Shown here: positions 52,099 through 63,423 of the stretch, piece by piece
How the letters are laid out: the number at the start of each line of letters is the position of its first letter
Position numbering within the stretch: position 1 is the first letter of the stretch
Assembly: GCF_040412425.1 (NCBI RefSeq)
Contig: NC_089782.1
Coordinates: 42,387,322 to 42,451,321, forward strand
Source: Macrobrachium rosenbergii
Lineage: Eukaryota > Arthropoda > Malacostraca > Decapoda > Palaemonidae
Direction of reading: 5' to 3'
Length of the DNA: 64,000 nucleotides
Position numbers and translations under genes: made by a program
The notes under the pieces: model-generated
What the model saw: only the letters and a program-made list of their open reading frames with translations
The model's database searches: none
What the model was told of the DNA's origin: nothing

Positions 52099-52194
52099 AT
52101 TTGATCCCCAGGGGGCTAGTACTAAACACGGCGAAACAGTGACTCACCTACACTGTTTCGCCGTGTTTAGTACTAGCCCCTGAGGGGTCAAATG
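52099..52194. mobile_element. Near-perfect hairpin (43 bp arms)
   Basis: CTAGTACTAAACACGGCGAA..ACAGTG (52116-52141) pairs perfectly over 26 bp with 52151-52176 across a 9 nt loop. The outer ATTTGA..CCC/GGG..TCAAAT extends the arms to about 43 bp with a few mismatches. No coding. It looks like a recently formed foldback unit. Confidence 0.85.
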
Positions 52195-52267
52195 TAGAAA
52201 ATGGATGGTAGATATACTACAGTAGCACACACACACACATATATATATATTTATTTATATATATGTG

Positions 52268-52437
52268 TGTAAGCGAATACCACAGAAAAATGTCAGGCAG
52301 AAGTTCAATACCAAGCGCTTTCACGTATCGTTTATTCACGCATCGTCAGGGCACAACGACGACGCGTGGAACAACAACACGTGAAGGCCCTTGGTACTAA
52401 ACTTCTGCCCATCATTTTCCTGTGGTATTCGCTTATA
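52268..52437. mobile_element. Foldback element, about 60 bp arms
   Basis: Left AAGCGAATACCACAG..AAAAATG..CAGAAGTT..ACCAAG..TTCACGT and right ACGTGAA..CTTGGTACTAAACTTCTGCC..CATTTTCCTGTGGTATTCGCTT are reverse complements at about 85%, around a loop of about 48 nt. It is flanked by TATATA on both sides, as is the element at 46601. Confidence 0.8.
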
Positions 52438-52498
52438 TACTGAAGTCACGTACATCTACTGTGATTTTTTAAGCATATATGTACGTGTGTTTGGGTGT

Positions 52499-52513
52499 AC
52501 ATACATACATACA

Positions 52514-52543
<30 letters not shown>
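52499..52543. repeat. (ACAT)n microsatellite
   Basis: Eleven ACAT units. Confidence 0.97.
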
Positions 52544-52544
<1 letters not shown>

Positions 52545-53616
52545 GGTCATCGGGAGGTGTGGAAGCCAGGTTGGGTCTCTCCTTTTCGCTGATGGAGGAG
52601 GTATTTATCCTGTAAACCTGCTGATTGATTGATTGACAATTGAATTCTTGCAGTAGTATTCACAACAACAACTGTTATCGCCCGCAGATATACGACATCT
52701 GAAAATATAATGATTTATTTATGCTTTGGGAAAAGTATCAGTAAAACTTTCTCACGAAATTTTTATTTGATCCATGAAAACTTGTTGAGTTTTGAAAATA
52801 ACCTGAGTTGCCGTGATGATCACATCGATTCCGAATGTCTATGCAATACTCTTATGCATAGATACGATTCGTGGCTTTGTAACGGAAAAAAAAAAATATT
52901 TCCCGCTTCGGTGACGTAGTTGCTGCGATGACATTTTATGTAAACAAATCAAGTACATTAAATATGAATTAATTATTGCAAGATGAGAGAAGGTTCAGAT
53001 ATGAGCTTGACAATGCCGGTTGCGTAGAGGGTAAAACTTCATACCTGGACGATGCAAAGCCACCTTTATCATATAGCTTCAAATTAAATTTTACATTTAT
53101 AGTAAATTTAGAGTTGTTCATATACTGGCTAGCCAAACTATTTTCAGCCAGTAACGATTGAAAAAAATAATTAGTTGACTTGTACTTGATTATTCATGAA
53201 GTCCGTACATATACTTTTAGCTCCCATATTTGAAACTTCGTCGGCAATTTTCTTTATTTTATTAATTTTTGGTTACTGGGCGCCAGTTTCTTGAAATCGT
53301 GATGATCGTAATGTATATGTAAGTTATATGGTAACTTTATTACTAGTTTTTAGTGTATGGGGCGGAGGTTGAGGAAATTATGCTAGCGTATAAAATAGCT
53401 GTCCAGTAAACATTGTTTGTAAAAGATTAATATTAATATGAAAATTGGATGATAAGGCATGATGAAAAAAGATAGTACTCGGAATGACAAGTTGAATGAA
53501 AAAGAGATCGATAGGCATATTAAGAGAGAGAGAGAGAGAGAATGGGAAATGGATGGGTAGTATATAGGTCCCCAAGGGATAGCATATTGAACAAAACATT
53601 GAAAAACATTTATTTG

Positions 53617-53618
<2 letters not shown>
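52544..53618. other. No gene recognised
   Basis: AT-rich sequence with a short (GA)n at 53524-53541. No domain in any frame. Confidence 0.65.
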
Positions 53619-53691
<73 letters not shown>

Positions 53692-53815
53692 TGTATGTAT
53701 GTATGTATGTATGTATGTATGTATGTATGTATGTATGTATGTATGTATGTATGTATGTATGTATGTATGTATGTATATATATATATATATAAATAAATAA
53801 ATATTTAAATGTAAG

Positions 53816-53859
<44 letters not shown>

Positions 53860-54050
53860 CTTTCTCTCTATGTATGTATATATATATATATATATATAAG
53901 TAAATAATATATACATTTGGATGTAAGTATATATATGTTTGTATATATATAATATATATGTATATATGTAAATGTAAGTATATATATACACATATATACA
54001 GTATATATATATATATATACATATGTGTATGTGTATATATATATATATGC
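53619..54050. repeat. (CT)n(GTAT)n(AT)n compound microsatellite
   Basis: CT for about 70 bp (53619-53689), then GTAT for about 80 bp (53694-53774), then TA-rich units to 54050. The long Tyr/Ile/His frames on both strands are simple-repeat artefacts. Confidence 0.97.
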
Positions 54051-54330
54051 AGAAGCTCGCAGAAGCTTCCAGACTGTTAGAAATAAGCATGTGCAAAAAA
54101 AGCCCCTCTCTGCGAACCTCCTTTTTCTCATGAAGTTCACGGGGAGCATACGTCAGGGCAGCAATAATGCTCCGGAGTGCAAGAGGTCAACCACACGTCA
54201 ACACAACACTGTGTTCATGGAGCAGCATAATAATCCCTACCTCTCGCTGCAAGGCTCTGTATCAGCTCGTTTAGTGCGCGCAGCAGGCTGCTGCTGCTGC
54301 TGCTGCTGCTAAAAAAAAAAAAAAAAAAAA
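54051..54330. other. Unique segment ending in (CTG)n and poly(A)
   Basis: A CpG-containing segment runs into about seven CTG units (54289-54310) and about 20 A (54311-54330). It could be a retrocopy 3' end with an A-tail, but no gene is recognisable. Confidence 0.5.
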
Positions 54331-54589
54331 CTGAAAATCTGCAGTAGAAAGTTGTTTACCGCTTTTCTGAATTTTCTGCTTTTGGGTGGTTTGTGGTTTT
54401 GTTATAGTTTTATTTTTTTGTATGTTGATTTTGTTTGATGGTTTCTCTGTTAGTAGGAATATATATGTGAAACCAATAAGAAATTTTGTTCCCAAAACAA
54501 TTTCAGGTAGCCAGCAAGACCCTATATTGGAGAACATTTACACACGTACATGCACACTCACGCACAATGTATGTGTGTTTGTGTATAGT

Positions 54590-54831
<242 letters not shown>

Positions 54832-54841
54832 AATTATATAT

Positions 54842-55220
54842 TCAGTATAGAGGTTTGTTGTTACCTGAAATTATTTTGAAAGGATAACTTTTAAACGGTT
54901 TCATAGGGCTGATATCCCTTCATTGCATCTTCTTAACATCCGTGTTATTATTATTCTCTGCTGTAACAAGATACAACCTCGGTCCCTTTGTTAGCTACGA
55001 AATAGCAGAAAACCCCAAAAGTTTCATTGCTCGCTCATGCATGTAGACTCGGGAGGTCGGCATTGCCAGTAATTCTCCTTCAGTATAGTCTAAAGGTTTT
55101 GTTGTTACCTGAAATTATTTTGAAATGGAGCGCAGAAATCTGGAATTTTGTGTTTGTGTTTCACTCGGGTTGCAGAGGTAAAATCCCGTCAACAAAGTCA
55201 TTGCATCTTCTTAATATCAT
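54842..55220. repeat. Direct duplication, about 240 bp apart
   Basis: CAGTATAG..GGTTTGTTGTTACCTG, AAATTATTTTGAAA and TTCATTGCATCTTCTTAA occur at 54842-54945 and again at 55080-55215, just before the GAA minisatellite. Confidence 0.8.
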
Positions 55221-55224
55221 GAAT

Positions 55225-56280
55225 CGAACGCTTGTTCTCAGCTGTTAACAGAAGAAGAAGAAGAAGAAGTACTGTTTCTTTTCTTGTCCGGAATCATTCG
55301 AACTCTGCTGTAAACAAAGAAGAAGAACCTCTTTTCTTGTCCGGAATCATGAATCGAACGCGTGTTAGCTGTTAACAGAAGAAGAAAAACCCATCGAACG
55401 CGTTCATTGCTTTTCTTGTCTCATGCAAGTTCCTCAGCTGTTAAGTAGACTGTTCCTCAGCTGTTAACAGGAGGAAGAAGAAGAAGAAGTGCCTTTTCTT
55501 GTCCGGAATAATCGAACGCGTGTTCCCGGTTAACAGAAGATAAGAAGAAGAAGTACTGTTTCTTTTCTTGTCCGGAATCAAAGAATCGAACGCGTGTTCC
55601 TTGTTAACAGAAGAAGAAGAAGAAGAAGAAGAAGTACCATCTTTTCTTGTCCGGAATCAGTGTGTTCTCAGCTGTTAACAGAAGAAGAGGAAGAAGAAAT
55701 GGAGCGCAGTTTCAGAAGAAGAAGAAGAAGTACTGGCAATCATGGAATCGAACGCGTGTTCCTCAGCTGTTTACTGTTTCTTTTCTTGTCCGGAATCATG
55801 AATCGAACGCGTGTTCTTAACAGAAGAAGAAGAAGAAGTACTGTTTCTTTTCTTGTCCGGAATCATGAATCGAACGATGAAAGCTGTTAACAGAAGAAGA
55901 AGAAGAAGAAGAAGTACTAAATTTTTCTTGTCCGGAATCATGAATCGAACGCGTGTTCAACAAAACAGAAGAAGAAGAAGAAGAAGAAGAAGTTTTTAAT
56001 CATGAATCGAACGCGTGTTCCTCAGCTGTTAACAGAAGAAGAAGAAGAAGTACTGTTTCTTTTCTTGTCCGGAATCATGAATCGAACGCGTGTTCCTCAG
56101 CTGTTAACAGAAGAAGAAGAAGAAGAAGAAGAAGTACTGTTTCTTTTCTTGTCCGGAATCATGAATCGAACGCGTGTTCCTCAGCTGTTAACAGAAGAAG
56201 AAGAAGAAGTACTGTTTCTTTTCTTGTCCGGAATCATGAATCGAACGCTTGTTCCTCAGCTGTTAACAGAAGAAGAAGAA
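55225..56280. repeat. Minisatellite with a (GAA)n microsatellite inside each unit, about 16 units
   Basis: Each unit contains CTGTTAACAG, (AAG)n of 3-9 repeats, then TACTGTTTCTTTTCTTGTCC, GGAATCATGAATCGAACG and CGTGTTCCTCAG. Unit starts at 56026, 56101, 56185 and 56260 give periods of 75, 84 and 75, differing by whole triplets. The 5' units (55225-55560) are truncated and diverged; the 3' units are nearly identical, so the array has grown at its right side. Confidence 0.93.
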
Positions 56281-56325
56281 GGAGGAGGAGGAGGAGGAGG
56301 AGAGGAGGAGGAGGAGGAGGAGGCG
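56281..56325. repeat. (GGA)n tract closing the minisatellite
   Basis: The last AAG run turns into about 13 GGA units and then GGCGGCGGGG. Confidence 0.95.
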
Positions 56326-56960
56326 GCGGGGCATTATGGTCCTCATGCCAGGAAATGTTATTTTGTTGTCTGATATAGTTTTATCGCTTCAACCTCTGGT
56401 CCTCTTTAAGGAAAATTGACAAGATGAAGAGATGGATAACTCCGAAAAATTCAAAGAGCTTGTTATCTCCGACCTCGACTTTTGAAATCTGTTCATTTCA
56501 TATTTTGAAAATTTGCAGTCTTGGAACATCTCGAATGTCAGATATCCGTAACCCAGACAAATTTCCATTTGTGTATTATATTGGCTGTTTCAAAAGCGAG
56601 TGCTAATTATTTTTTCCATGATTATCAGAGAATATTGATCAAGGTAATTCATCAGATTTTACGAAGGACAATATTTTGGTCACGTTTATTAATAAATTAT
56701 GTTCATGCATTATGCTCCGAATAAATTGTATTTGTAATTATTAGTTCATATATACATTTGCGATATCTGTCGTTTTTAAGTTAATTTTACTAGAATTGAA
56801 ACAGACTTATTTTTACCATCGTATCATAGTGTTTTAGTGGTTAGTACTTTTGAGTTTGATATATATTTGTTAAATACACTGGTCACTTTTACTTTCTCTC
56901 TCTTTGATATATATTATGTATAAATACATGTATGTATATATAATTATATGTCTCTCTCTC
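56326..56960. other. No gene recognised
   Basis: AT-rich unique DNA; short frames only. Confidence 0.65.
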
Positions 56961-57174
56961 TCTATAATCTCTATACTCTCTATATATATATATATATATA
57001 ATATATATATATGTATATATATACTTGTGTATATATATATAATATATATACACACATATATATATGTATATATATATATATTGTATATATATACATATGT
57101 TATATATATTATATATATAATAGAGATTATATATATATATATTTATACTTGTGTATATATATATATATACACAT

Positions 57175-57250
<76 letters not shown>

Positions 57251-57260
57251 AATATATATA
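56961..57260. repeat. (CT)n, interrupted (AT)n and (CA)n(TA)n tract
   Basis: Nearly 300 bp of AT-type simple repeats with a CACA block at 57172-57195. The frames in it are Tyr/Ile repeats. Confidence 0.95.
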
Positions 57261-57481
57261 TATAATAGAGAGGAGGGAACATTGGTGATGTTGTTTTCAC
57301 AATATTAATCGTAAAAATACTGTCAGGTAACTTGAAACCATCAGCCAGAATACTCTGGTTTGATTAAAGCTTTTGTTGCAGATCGGAATGCTGTTGACAA
57401 GATAGAGTGATATCAGTCACAGTATGATATCGGCAGGTGCATGAAGAGAAAAGACCTTGAAGAAACAGTACAGTATAACTA

Positions 57482-57486
<5 letters not shown>

Positions 57487-57556
<70 letters not shown>
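57487..57556. repeat. (GA)n microsatellite
   Basis: About 70 bp of pure GA. Confidence 0.97.
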
Positions 57557-57559
<3 letters not shown>

Positions 57560-57649
57560 GAGGTTGGATGTGGTAGATTTAAGGGAAAATTGTGATAGTG
57601 GCAGGTCTACAGAAAAAATTATAAGAATGAAAATAACAACAATAAACAA

Positions 57650-57930
57650 GTAAAAAATGCGCCGAAGTTTCTTCGGCGCAGTCGAGTTTTCTGTAGGCCT
57701 ACAGCGTATAGTGGTCTATGAAACTCTCAGCCACGGCCCATGAAACTTTCAGCCGGGGCCCGGTGGTAGCCAATGAAACTTTCAACCGTACTGAGGAGGC
57801 TAGATGACTGCAATTTGGTATGTTTGATGATTGGAGGGTGGATGATCAACATTGGCCTCTACCTCAGTATAGATCTGAGGGCGGACAGAAAAAGTGCGGA
57901 CACAGACAAAGCCAGCTAATAGTTTTTCTT
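57650..57930 (+). repeat. Dispersed decapod-type repeat with GC-rich terminal hairpin
   Basis: It starts with TGCGCCGAAG-TTT-CTTCGGCGCA, a perfect 10 bp hairpin (57658-57680). Then GAAACT.TCAGCC..GGCCC occurs two or three times, then CAATTTGGTATGTTTGATGA, TTGGAGGGTGGATGATCAAC and GATCTGAGGGCGGACAGAAA. I associate this word order with an abundant decapod interspersed repeat; no coding is visible. Confidence 0.6.
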
Positions 57931-57974
57931 GTAACCTAAAACTGAAGGGGAGGGTTCATAGATAGGTAAGTTGA

Positions 57975-58040
57975 CGCTAAAAGATGAAAGAAATAATATC
58001 AAGATATTATGATGGTATTGGAAAGGGTGGATGAGAGAAC

Positions 58041-58072
<32 letters not shown>

Positions 58073-58288
58073 CCTCATAAATAATATCAAGATAATATAG
58101 AAGGGAGAGAAAGGAAAGGGAGAGATGGAAGAAATAATATCAAGACAGACAAAAGCAAAGAAACAGAGATAGAGAGAGAGAGATGGAAGAAATAATATCA
58201 AGATATTATAGAAAACTAAAAAAGGCAGAGAGAGAGAGAGAGAGATGGAAGAAATAATATCAAGATATAGGAGCTGGCATATGGCAAG

Positions 58289-58325
<37 letters not shown>

Positions 58326-58480
58326 AGAAATAATCAAGATATAGAAGCTGGTATGCGGGAAGAAAGACAGAGAGAGAGAGAGAGATGGAAGATATAATAT
58401 CAAGATATTATAGAAGCTGGCATGTGGAAAGAAAGGCAGAAAGAGAGTTGGAAGAAATTGTCAGAGAAGGAAGAAATAGT
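57975..58480. repeat. (GA)n-anchored minisatellite, unit about 55-75 bp, about 7 units
   Basis: Each unit is (GA)n followed by GATGGAAGAAATAATATCAA, GATATTATA and AGAA..GGCA. Starts lie near 57984, 58072, 58128, 58185, 58243, 58320 and 58385. The (GA)n length varies between units. Confidence 0.88.
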
Positions 58481-58499
58481 ATCAAAATATAATAAAAGC

Positions 58500-59030
58500 A
58501 GGTACGTGGAAAGAAAGGCCAAGGAGAAACGAAACGTAACAAACACACACACACACACACACACACGACGCAGGGAACGGGAAAAAAAAAAAAAAAAAAG
58601 GCTAGCCGGTGTTCTGGTATGCAGCCCGGTCGAATTATGTTACACTGACCGGAATAGAAGACGCGAGGCTGCGGGTACCATCTTTCACCTTAAATATCTT
58701 TCCTATTTCGAAAACCTTCGAATGTCATTTCCCTTATGTTTTCGCTTCATTTGAATACGCTCGTCCCAGCTTTGTTATTATATCACGTCATTTTTTCGTA
58801 ATTCATTGTCATATGTGGCAGTACACCTTGTATAGAAATTTATGACGTACTTCTGATGACGTCTTCCATTTTTTGTCTCCCATTTTTTCCACGTCTTCCA
58901 TCTTTTTTTTTTTCTCACACTTGACCGCATTTCTCTCTTACATCCATTGTCTTGGTGTCCAGAGAGCGTTGCATCACTGAAGACGATGCGGTATGGAATT
59001 TTGTCTAATTTTTTTCCAGCGTTGTTTGCT
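58500..59030. other. No gene; (CA)n at 58543 and poly(A) at 58581
   Basis: A (CA)n of about 24 bp is followed by about 19 A. Beyond it is unassigned sequence with mild CpG content. Confidence 0.7.
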
Positions 59031-59695
59031 GAGTATGTTGTTCTGAGAGTTATTGATGTAATCATAGTTTTAGTCTTTTTTTTATCAATATCGCTCCAAT
59101 AAAGTTATATATCTTTGGGTCTTTTTCTTGTACTGTGGAACAGTTTCCCTGAGGATGTTATGGATTAACAGCTCTCCTAGGGCTGGCCCGAAGGATTAGA
59201 CTTATTTTACGTGGCTAAGAACCAACGGGTTACTTAGCAGCGGGACCTGCAGCTTATTGTGGAATCCGAACGACATTATAGCGAGAAATGAATTTCTATC
59301 ACCAGAAATAAATTCCTCTGATTCTTCATTAGCCGGCCGGAGTATGTTGTTGCGAGAGTTATTGATGTAATCATAGTTTTAGTCTTTTTTTTCTTATCAT
59401 TACCGCTCCAACAAAGTTATACATCTTTGGGTCTTTTTCTTGTACTGTGGAACAGTTTCCCTGAGGATGTTATGGAATTAGAGCCTCAAAAGTTCAAGCG
59501 AAGATGCAATGCATTTCTACCCTTAAACAATTTATATATCTTCTTTCTGTATTTCCTATTATCTTCTGCAAGTTCTTTCAGATGAACATCATATTCTTTG
59601 GAATCTTGAATTTCAAGTCAGTGTCCCATGTAAACTTGTTCCTTATAAACAGGGTTTATCTTCTGAATAATAATAATAATATATGAAGGGAGATT
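59031..59695 (+). mobile_element. Jockey-like retrotransposon 3' end, with a duplicated segment
   Basis: Near 59432 the frame gives L-V-L-W-N-S-F-P-E-D-V-M-E-L..K-F-K-R-R-C-N-A-F-L-P, the C-terminal signature of jockey-clade ORF2. Downstream, the sequence ATCATATTCTTTGGAATCTT..AATTTCAAGTCA matches the element at 19.8 kb, ending in (AAT)n. A 136 bp block containing the W-N-S-F-P-E-D-V-M region occurs twice (59031-59166 and 59340-59480). Confidence 0.75.
59167..59339 (+). mobile_element. SINE-like insert between the duplicated blocks
   Basis: GGCCCGAAGGATTAGACTTA, TTTTACGTGGCTAAGAACCA, ACGGGACCTGCAGC, TTGTGGAATCCGAACGACAT and GAATTTCTATCACCAGAAAT form a compact, non-coding 170 bp unit that resembles a widely conserved arthropod SINE core. 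The family name is uncertain. Confidence 0.5.
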
Positions 59696-60535
59696 TTTTT
59701 CGACCCTCTTTTAAACAGGTCTTAGTAAAAAGGATGGCTGTATTATGCAATGAATTTATCTTATATAGTGTCTTTTCTATCTTCCTTATGATTTTGTTTT
59801 TCGGGCTGTCGATGTTAGTCATGCAACCCGGCCGATATTCATGTTGGAAAAGGACAATAATAATAATAAAGAAAGTGAGGAAGATTTTTTCTCCAGACCT
59901 AAATTTTTGTCAATGATTTCAATGGAGTGTCCCAGTTATTCTTATTTGTTTTAGTTTTTGCAAGTGATTTCTCCATAATCAAGATACGCATCTTCGTTAT
60001 AGCCTCTATTCAGTATCGCTATTATCAAGTTACACATTTTGATTTTTTTAGCTTATTGTCGACTGTGATATCGATGCAGACCCGTTGGTTTTATTTTGTG
60101 CATTTTTTTCATATGTTATAATGCTTCTTTAGGACTTTTTATTTTTCAAGGTCTGGATGTGATGTTTAATTCTTGTTACAAAATGTCCTTCATCACCCGA
60201 GATATGACTGTAGTCTGTATTGTTACTTTTGTTTTATTATTTTATTATTATCATGTTACACGTCTCTGATTCTTTTCTTTCTTAGATCTGGGTCAGTGAT
60301 TAAGAATGAAAGAGACTAACACTTTTTAGACTTTTACGGTTTGTTTCGTTCTTTTGTTTATTTTTTTTTATGTGTCAGCAGTGTGGATTTAGAAATATGA
60401 AACTTTCATATTACATGTGTTTGTGGGTATTGTCTGCAAATATTCTTAAATCTGGATCATGATATGTTTACGTAACATTGCTATAACTATTCTACTAGTC
60501 TATTCGTTTAAAGCTGAACATACACTCAAACACAC
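59696..60535. other. No gene recognised
   Basis: T-rich sequence, short frames only. Confidence 0.65.
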
Positions 60536-60685
<150 letters not shown>

Positions 60686-60856
60686 CTGTAACAGTTAAGT
60701 TCATCCCAGAAATTTACTATTAAACTGTTTTTCAAAGCTTTTTAAAATGTGATAGCTTTTGCTATTTGCAGTAAGATGCTCTCGAAGTTAGTGTTGGCCA
60801 AATATTTTGTTGCGAGGATACGATCGACTAATATTTCCTACCCTTTTTGTGCCTGT

Positions 60857-60857
<1 letters not shown>

Positions 60858-60917
<60 letters not shown>

Positions 60918-60935
60918 ATATTATTATTATTAAAG
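60858..60935. repeat. (ATT)n microsatellite
   Basis: About 60 bp ATT plus a second short run; it abuts the inverted repeat starting at 60957. Confidence 0.97.
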
Positions 60936-60956
60936 GAGCCCGGAACGAAAAAAAAT

Positions 60957-62240
60957 TAGGCTGCAGAAGTAAAGAATAAATTGTAGTAGAGAAATAACCA
61001 AGAAAAAGACGCAAGATAAAGCAAACTGACATAACTTAATGTGCCTGTGCAACAGGTGAGCTTTAACAGTAACTCAAGTGTGCCTGTGCAACAAATAAGC
61101 TTTAACAGTAACTCAAGTGTGCCTGTTCAACAAATAAGCTTTAACAATAACTCAAGTGAGCCTGTTCAACAAATAAGCTTTAACAGTAACTCAAGTGTGC
61201 CTGTTCAACAGTAAATAAGCCTGTGCCTGTGCAACAAATAAGCTTTAACAGTAACTCAAGTGTGCCTGTTCAACAAATAAGCTTTAACAGTAACTCAAGC
61301 TGTTAACAAATAAGCTAACAGTAACTCAAGTGTGCCTGTTCAACAAATAAACTTTAACAGTAACTCCTGTTCAACAAATAAGCCTTAACAGTTCAAACAA
61401 ATAAGCTTTAACAGTAACTCAAGTGTGCCTGTGCAACAAATAAGCTTTAACAGTAACTCAAGTGTGCCTGTTCAACAAATAAGCTTTAACAGTAACTCAA
61501 GTGTGCCTGTTCAACAAATAAGCTTTAACAGTAACTCAAGTGTGTTCAACAAATAAGTTCAACAGTAAATGTGCCTGTTCAACAAATAAGCTTTAACAGT
61601 AACTAAAATGTGCCTGAACAGATAAGCTTAGAAAGTTCAAACGATTTCAGCTACTTAAAAGTTCAACGAAGCTACTTGATAAAGAGCCATACCTTTTAGA
61701 AAACTGTGTGCTGAACCGGATAAAAGGAAAAGGCAACATTGTTGGAATTATTTGCAAATCTAGTACTGCGTGATGGAAGGTGTGTAATCTGGGAAGATCT
61801 GACTGCAATGGATGGCTGAAATTATAATGAATTTCATGAAACATTTACAGCGATATCCTTCATGAAATTCTTTATAATTTCAATCATCCTTTGCAGTCAG
61901 AACTTTCCAGATTATACGTTCCAGCACGCAGTAGATTTGCAGTGAAATCTAACCATGTTGCCTTTACCTTTTAACAGGGTTAGTACCACACAGTTTTCTA
62001 AAAGGTATGGTAGGAACTTTTTTATTAAGCAGTTGAATAGTTGGAATTTTCTAAGCTCAACGTTATTTGTTGAACAGGCACACTTGAGTTAGAGCTTATT
62101 TGTTGAACAATCACACTTGGGTTACTATTAAAGCTTATTGTTGAACAGGCAAACTGGGAGTTATGTCAGCTTGCTATCTCTTCCATCTTTTTTTCAATTA
62201 TTTCTCTTCTACAATTTATTCTTTCCTCCTGTAGCTTAAT
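60957..62240. mobile_element. 1.28 kb inverted repeat made of two opposed copies of the 12.4 kb repeat family
   Basis: Outer ends TTAGGCTGCAG.AGTAAAGAAT and ATTCTTTCCTCCTGTAGCTTAA pair. Inner arms 61650-61840 and 61858-62055 pair at about 80% (ATACCTTTTAGAAAACTGTG, TCTGACTGCAA.GGATG, AATTTCATGAA) around an 18 nt spacer. The left arm additionally carries a 39 bp tandem array, so the arms are unequal in length. Confidence 0.85.
61040..61625. repeat. Tandem array, 39 bp unit, about 15 units
   Basis: The unit CTCAAGTGTGCCTGTTCAAC + AAATAAGCTTTAACAGTAA repeats with several truncated units (near 61205, 61300, 61365 and 61550). About three units appear in inverted orientation at 62063-62165 in the other arm. 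Confidence 0.95.
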
Positions 62241-62600
62241 CGAATGATATTACCAGAGACCAATTTTGAGAGAAGGCACAAGAAATTCAAAAGAATTTCC
62301 CTTGTGGTAATGGAGTTTCGTCTGGGCATCAGTACCTTTCTTAGCCCCCCTAGTCCCTACCTTAACAAAGGTCAGTAAATTAATGTTGATGTGCATTAGT
62401 GTTACGGCCGGTTGCGATATGAAAGCGGGAAGAATGCGGCAATCGACCGGAGGAGGTAGACAAAAACCAAGAATGAACATTGATGGAGAATGTTGCTTAG
62501 TTATGTTTTATTCATGATTTGAAGGTCTGGGGTGCCCCGTTCGCTCTCTTGTTACAGTTAAGGTATTTTGGAATGAATAGGGAATTAAATTTCCAAAATA
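62241..62600. other. No gene recognised
   Basis: Unassigned sequence between two arrays. The minus-strand frame 62480-62250 has no domain. Confidence 0.6.
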
Positions 62601-62611
62601 GGCTACATAAT

Positions 62612-63165
62612 GTTTTCAAGACATTATGTAGCTTTATGTGTCGATAATTTTCTGTTTTCAAGAGTTATTTTGACGTAAATGTCGAAAAGTGTTTTCAAGA
62701 GTTATATGAGCACTTTATTGTCGAAAATTTTCTGTATTTTCAAGAGTTATTTTTTGCACATTTGAATGTCGAAAATTTTCTGTTTTCAAGAGTTATTTTG
62801 GTATTTAAATGAAAATAATTTTCTATGTTTTCAGGAGTTATTTTGACACTTTATTGTCGAAAATTTTCTCTGTTTTCAAGAGTTATTTTGGCGCTTAAAT
62901 GTCGAATGTTTTCTGTTTTCAAGAGTTTTTTTGACACCCAGTTGTCAAAATTTTCTCTTTTCAGAAGTTTTTTTGACAATTAATTGTTGGAATTTTGATT
63001 TTCTAAAGTTATTGTGACACTTAAATGTCGAAAATTTTTATATGCTTTCAAGAGCCACTTTGACACTTAGTCGAAAATTTTCTGTTTTCAAGTCATTTTG
63101 ACAATGTCGAAAATTTTCTGTTTTCAAGAGTTATTTTGGCACTTGAATGTCGAAAATGACTTGCG
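62612..63165. repeat. Diverged tandem array, unit about 42 bp, about 13 units
   Basis: The unit is TGTCGAAAATTTTCTGTTTT + CAAGAGTTATTTTGACACTTAA with indels. TGTCGAAAA and TTTTCAAGAGTTATTTTG recur throughout. More diverged than the 39 bp array. Confidence 0.92.
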
Positions 63166-63423
63166 TTTTCGTCAGTGATATGGCATATAAATTTCCAAAA
63201 CCCTGTCAGTTCATTTTTTATTTTAATGATTCGAAAATGTCCAAAAGTGCTCTAGGATTCCAGGAATGAAGTGTCGTCTAGATGTTCAAAATCTAGTAGG
63301 CATCCAACGTTGAAATAACACTTGATTGTCAAAACCTTTTTGGATTCTTGTGGTGAAATGGCATAGATTTCAAAATGACCAGATTTTAAGTACTGAAATG
63401 GCACCTATATTATCGAAATGTTG

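Noticed and set aside
53378..54096. Frames over 200 codons on the minus strand
   Set aside because: They consist of Tyr-Ile, His-Thr and Arg-Glu repeats translated from AT, GTAT and CT microsatellites.
55953..56378. Long overlapping frames encoding Glu-rich and Arg-rich repeats
   Set aside because: They exist because the minisatellite unit length is a multiple of three, leaving several frames open at once; no start context, domain or splice evidence.
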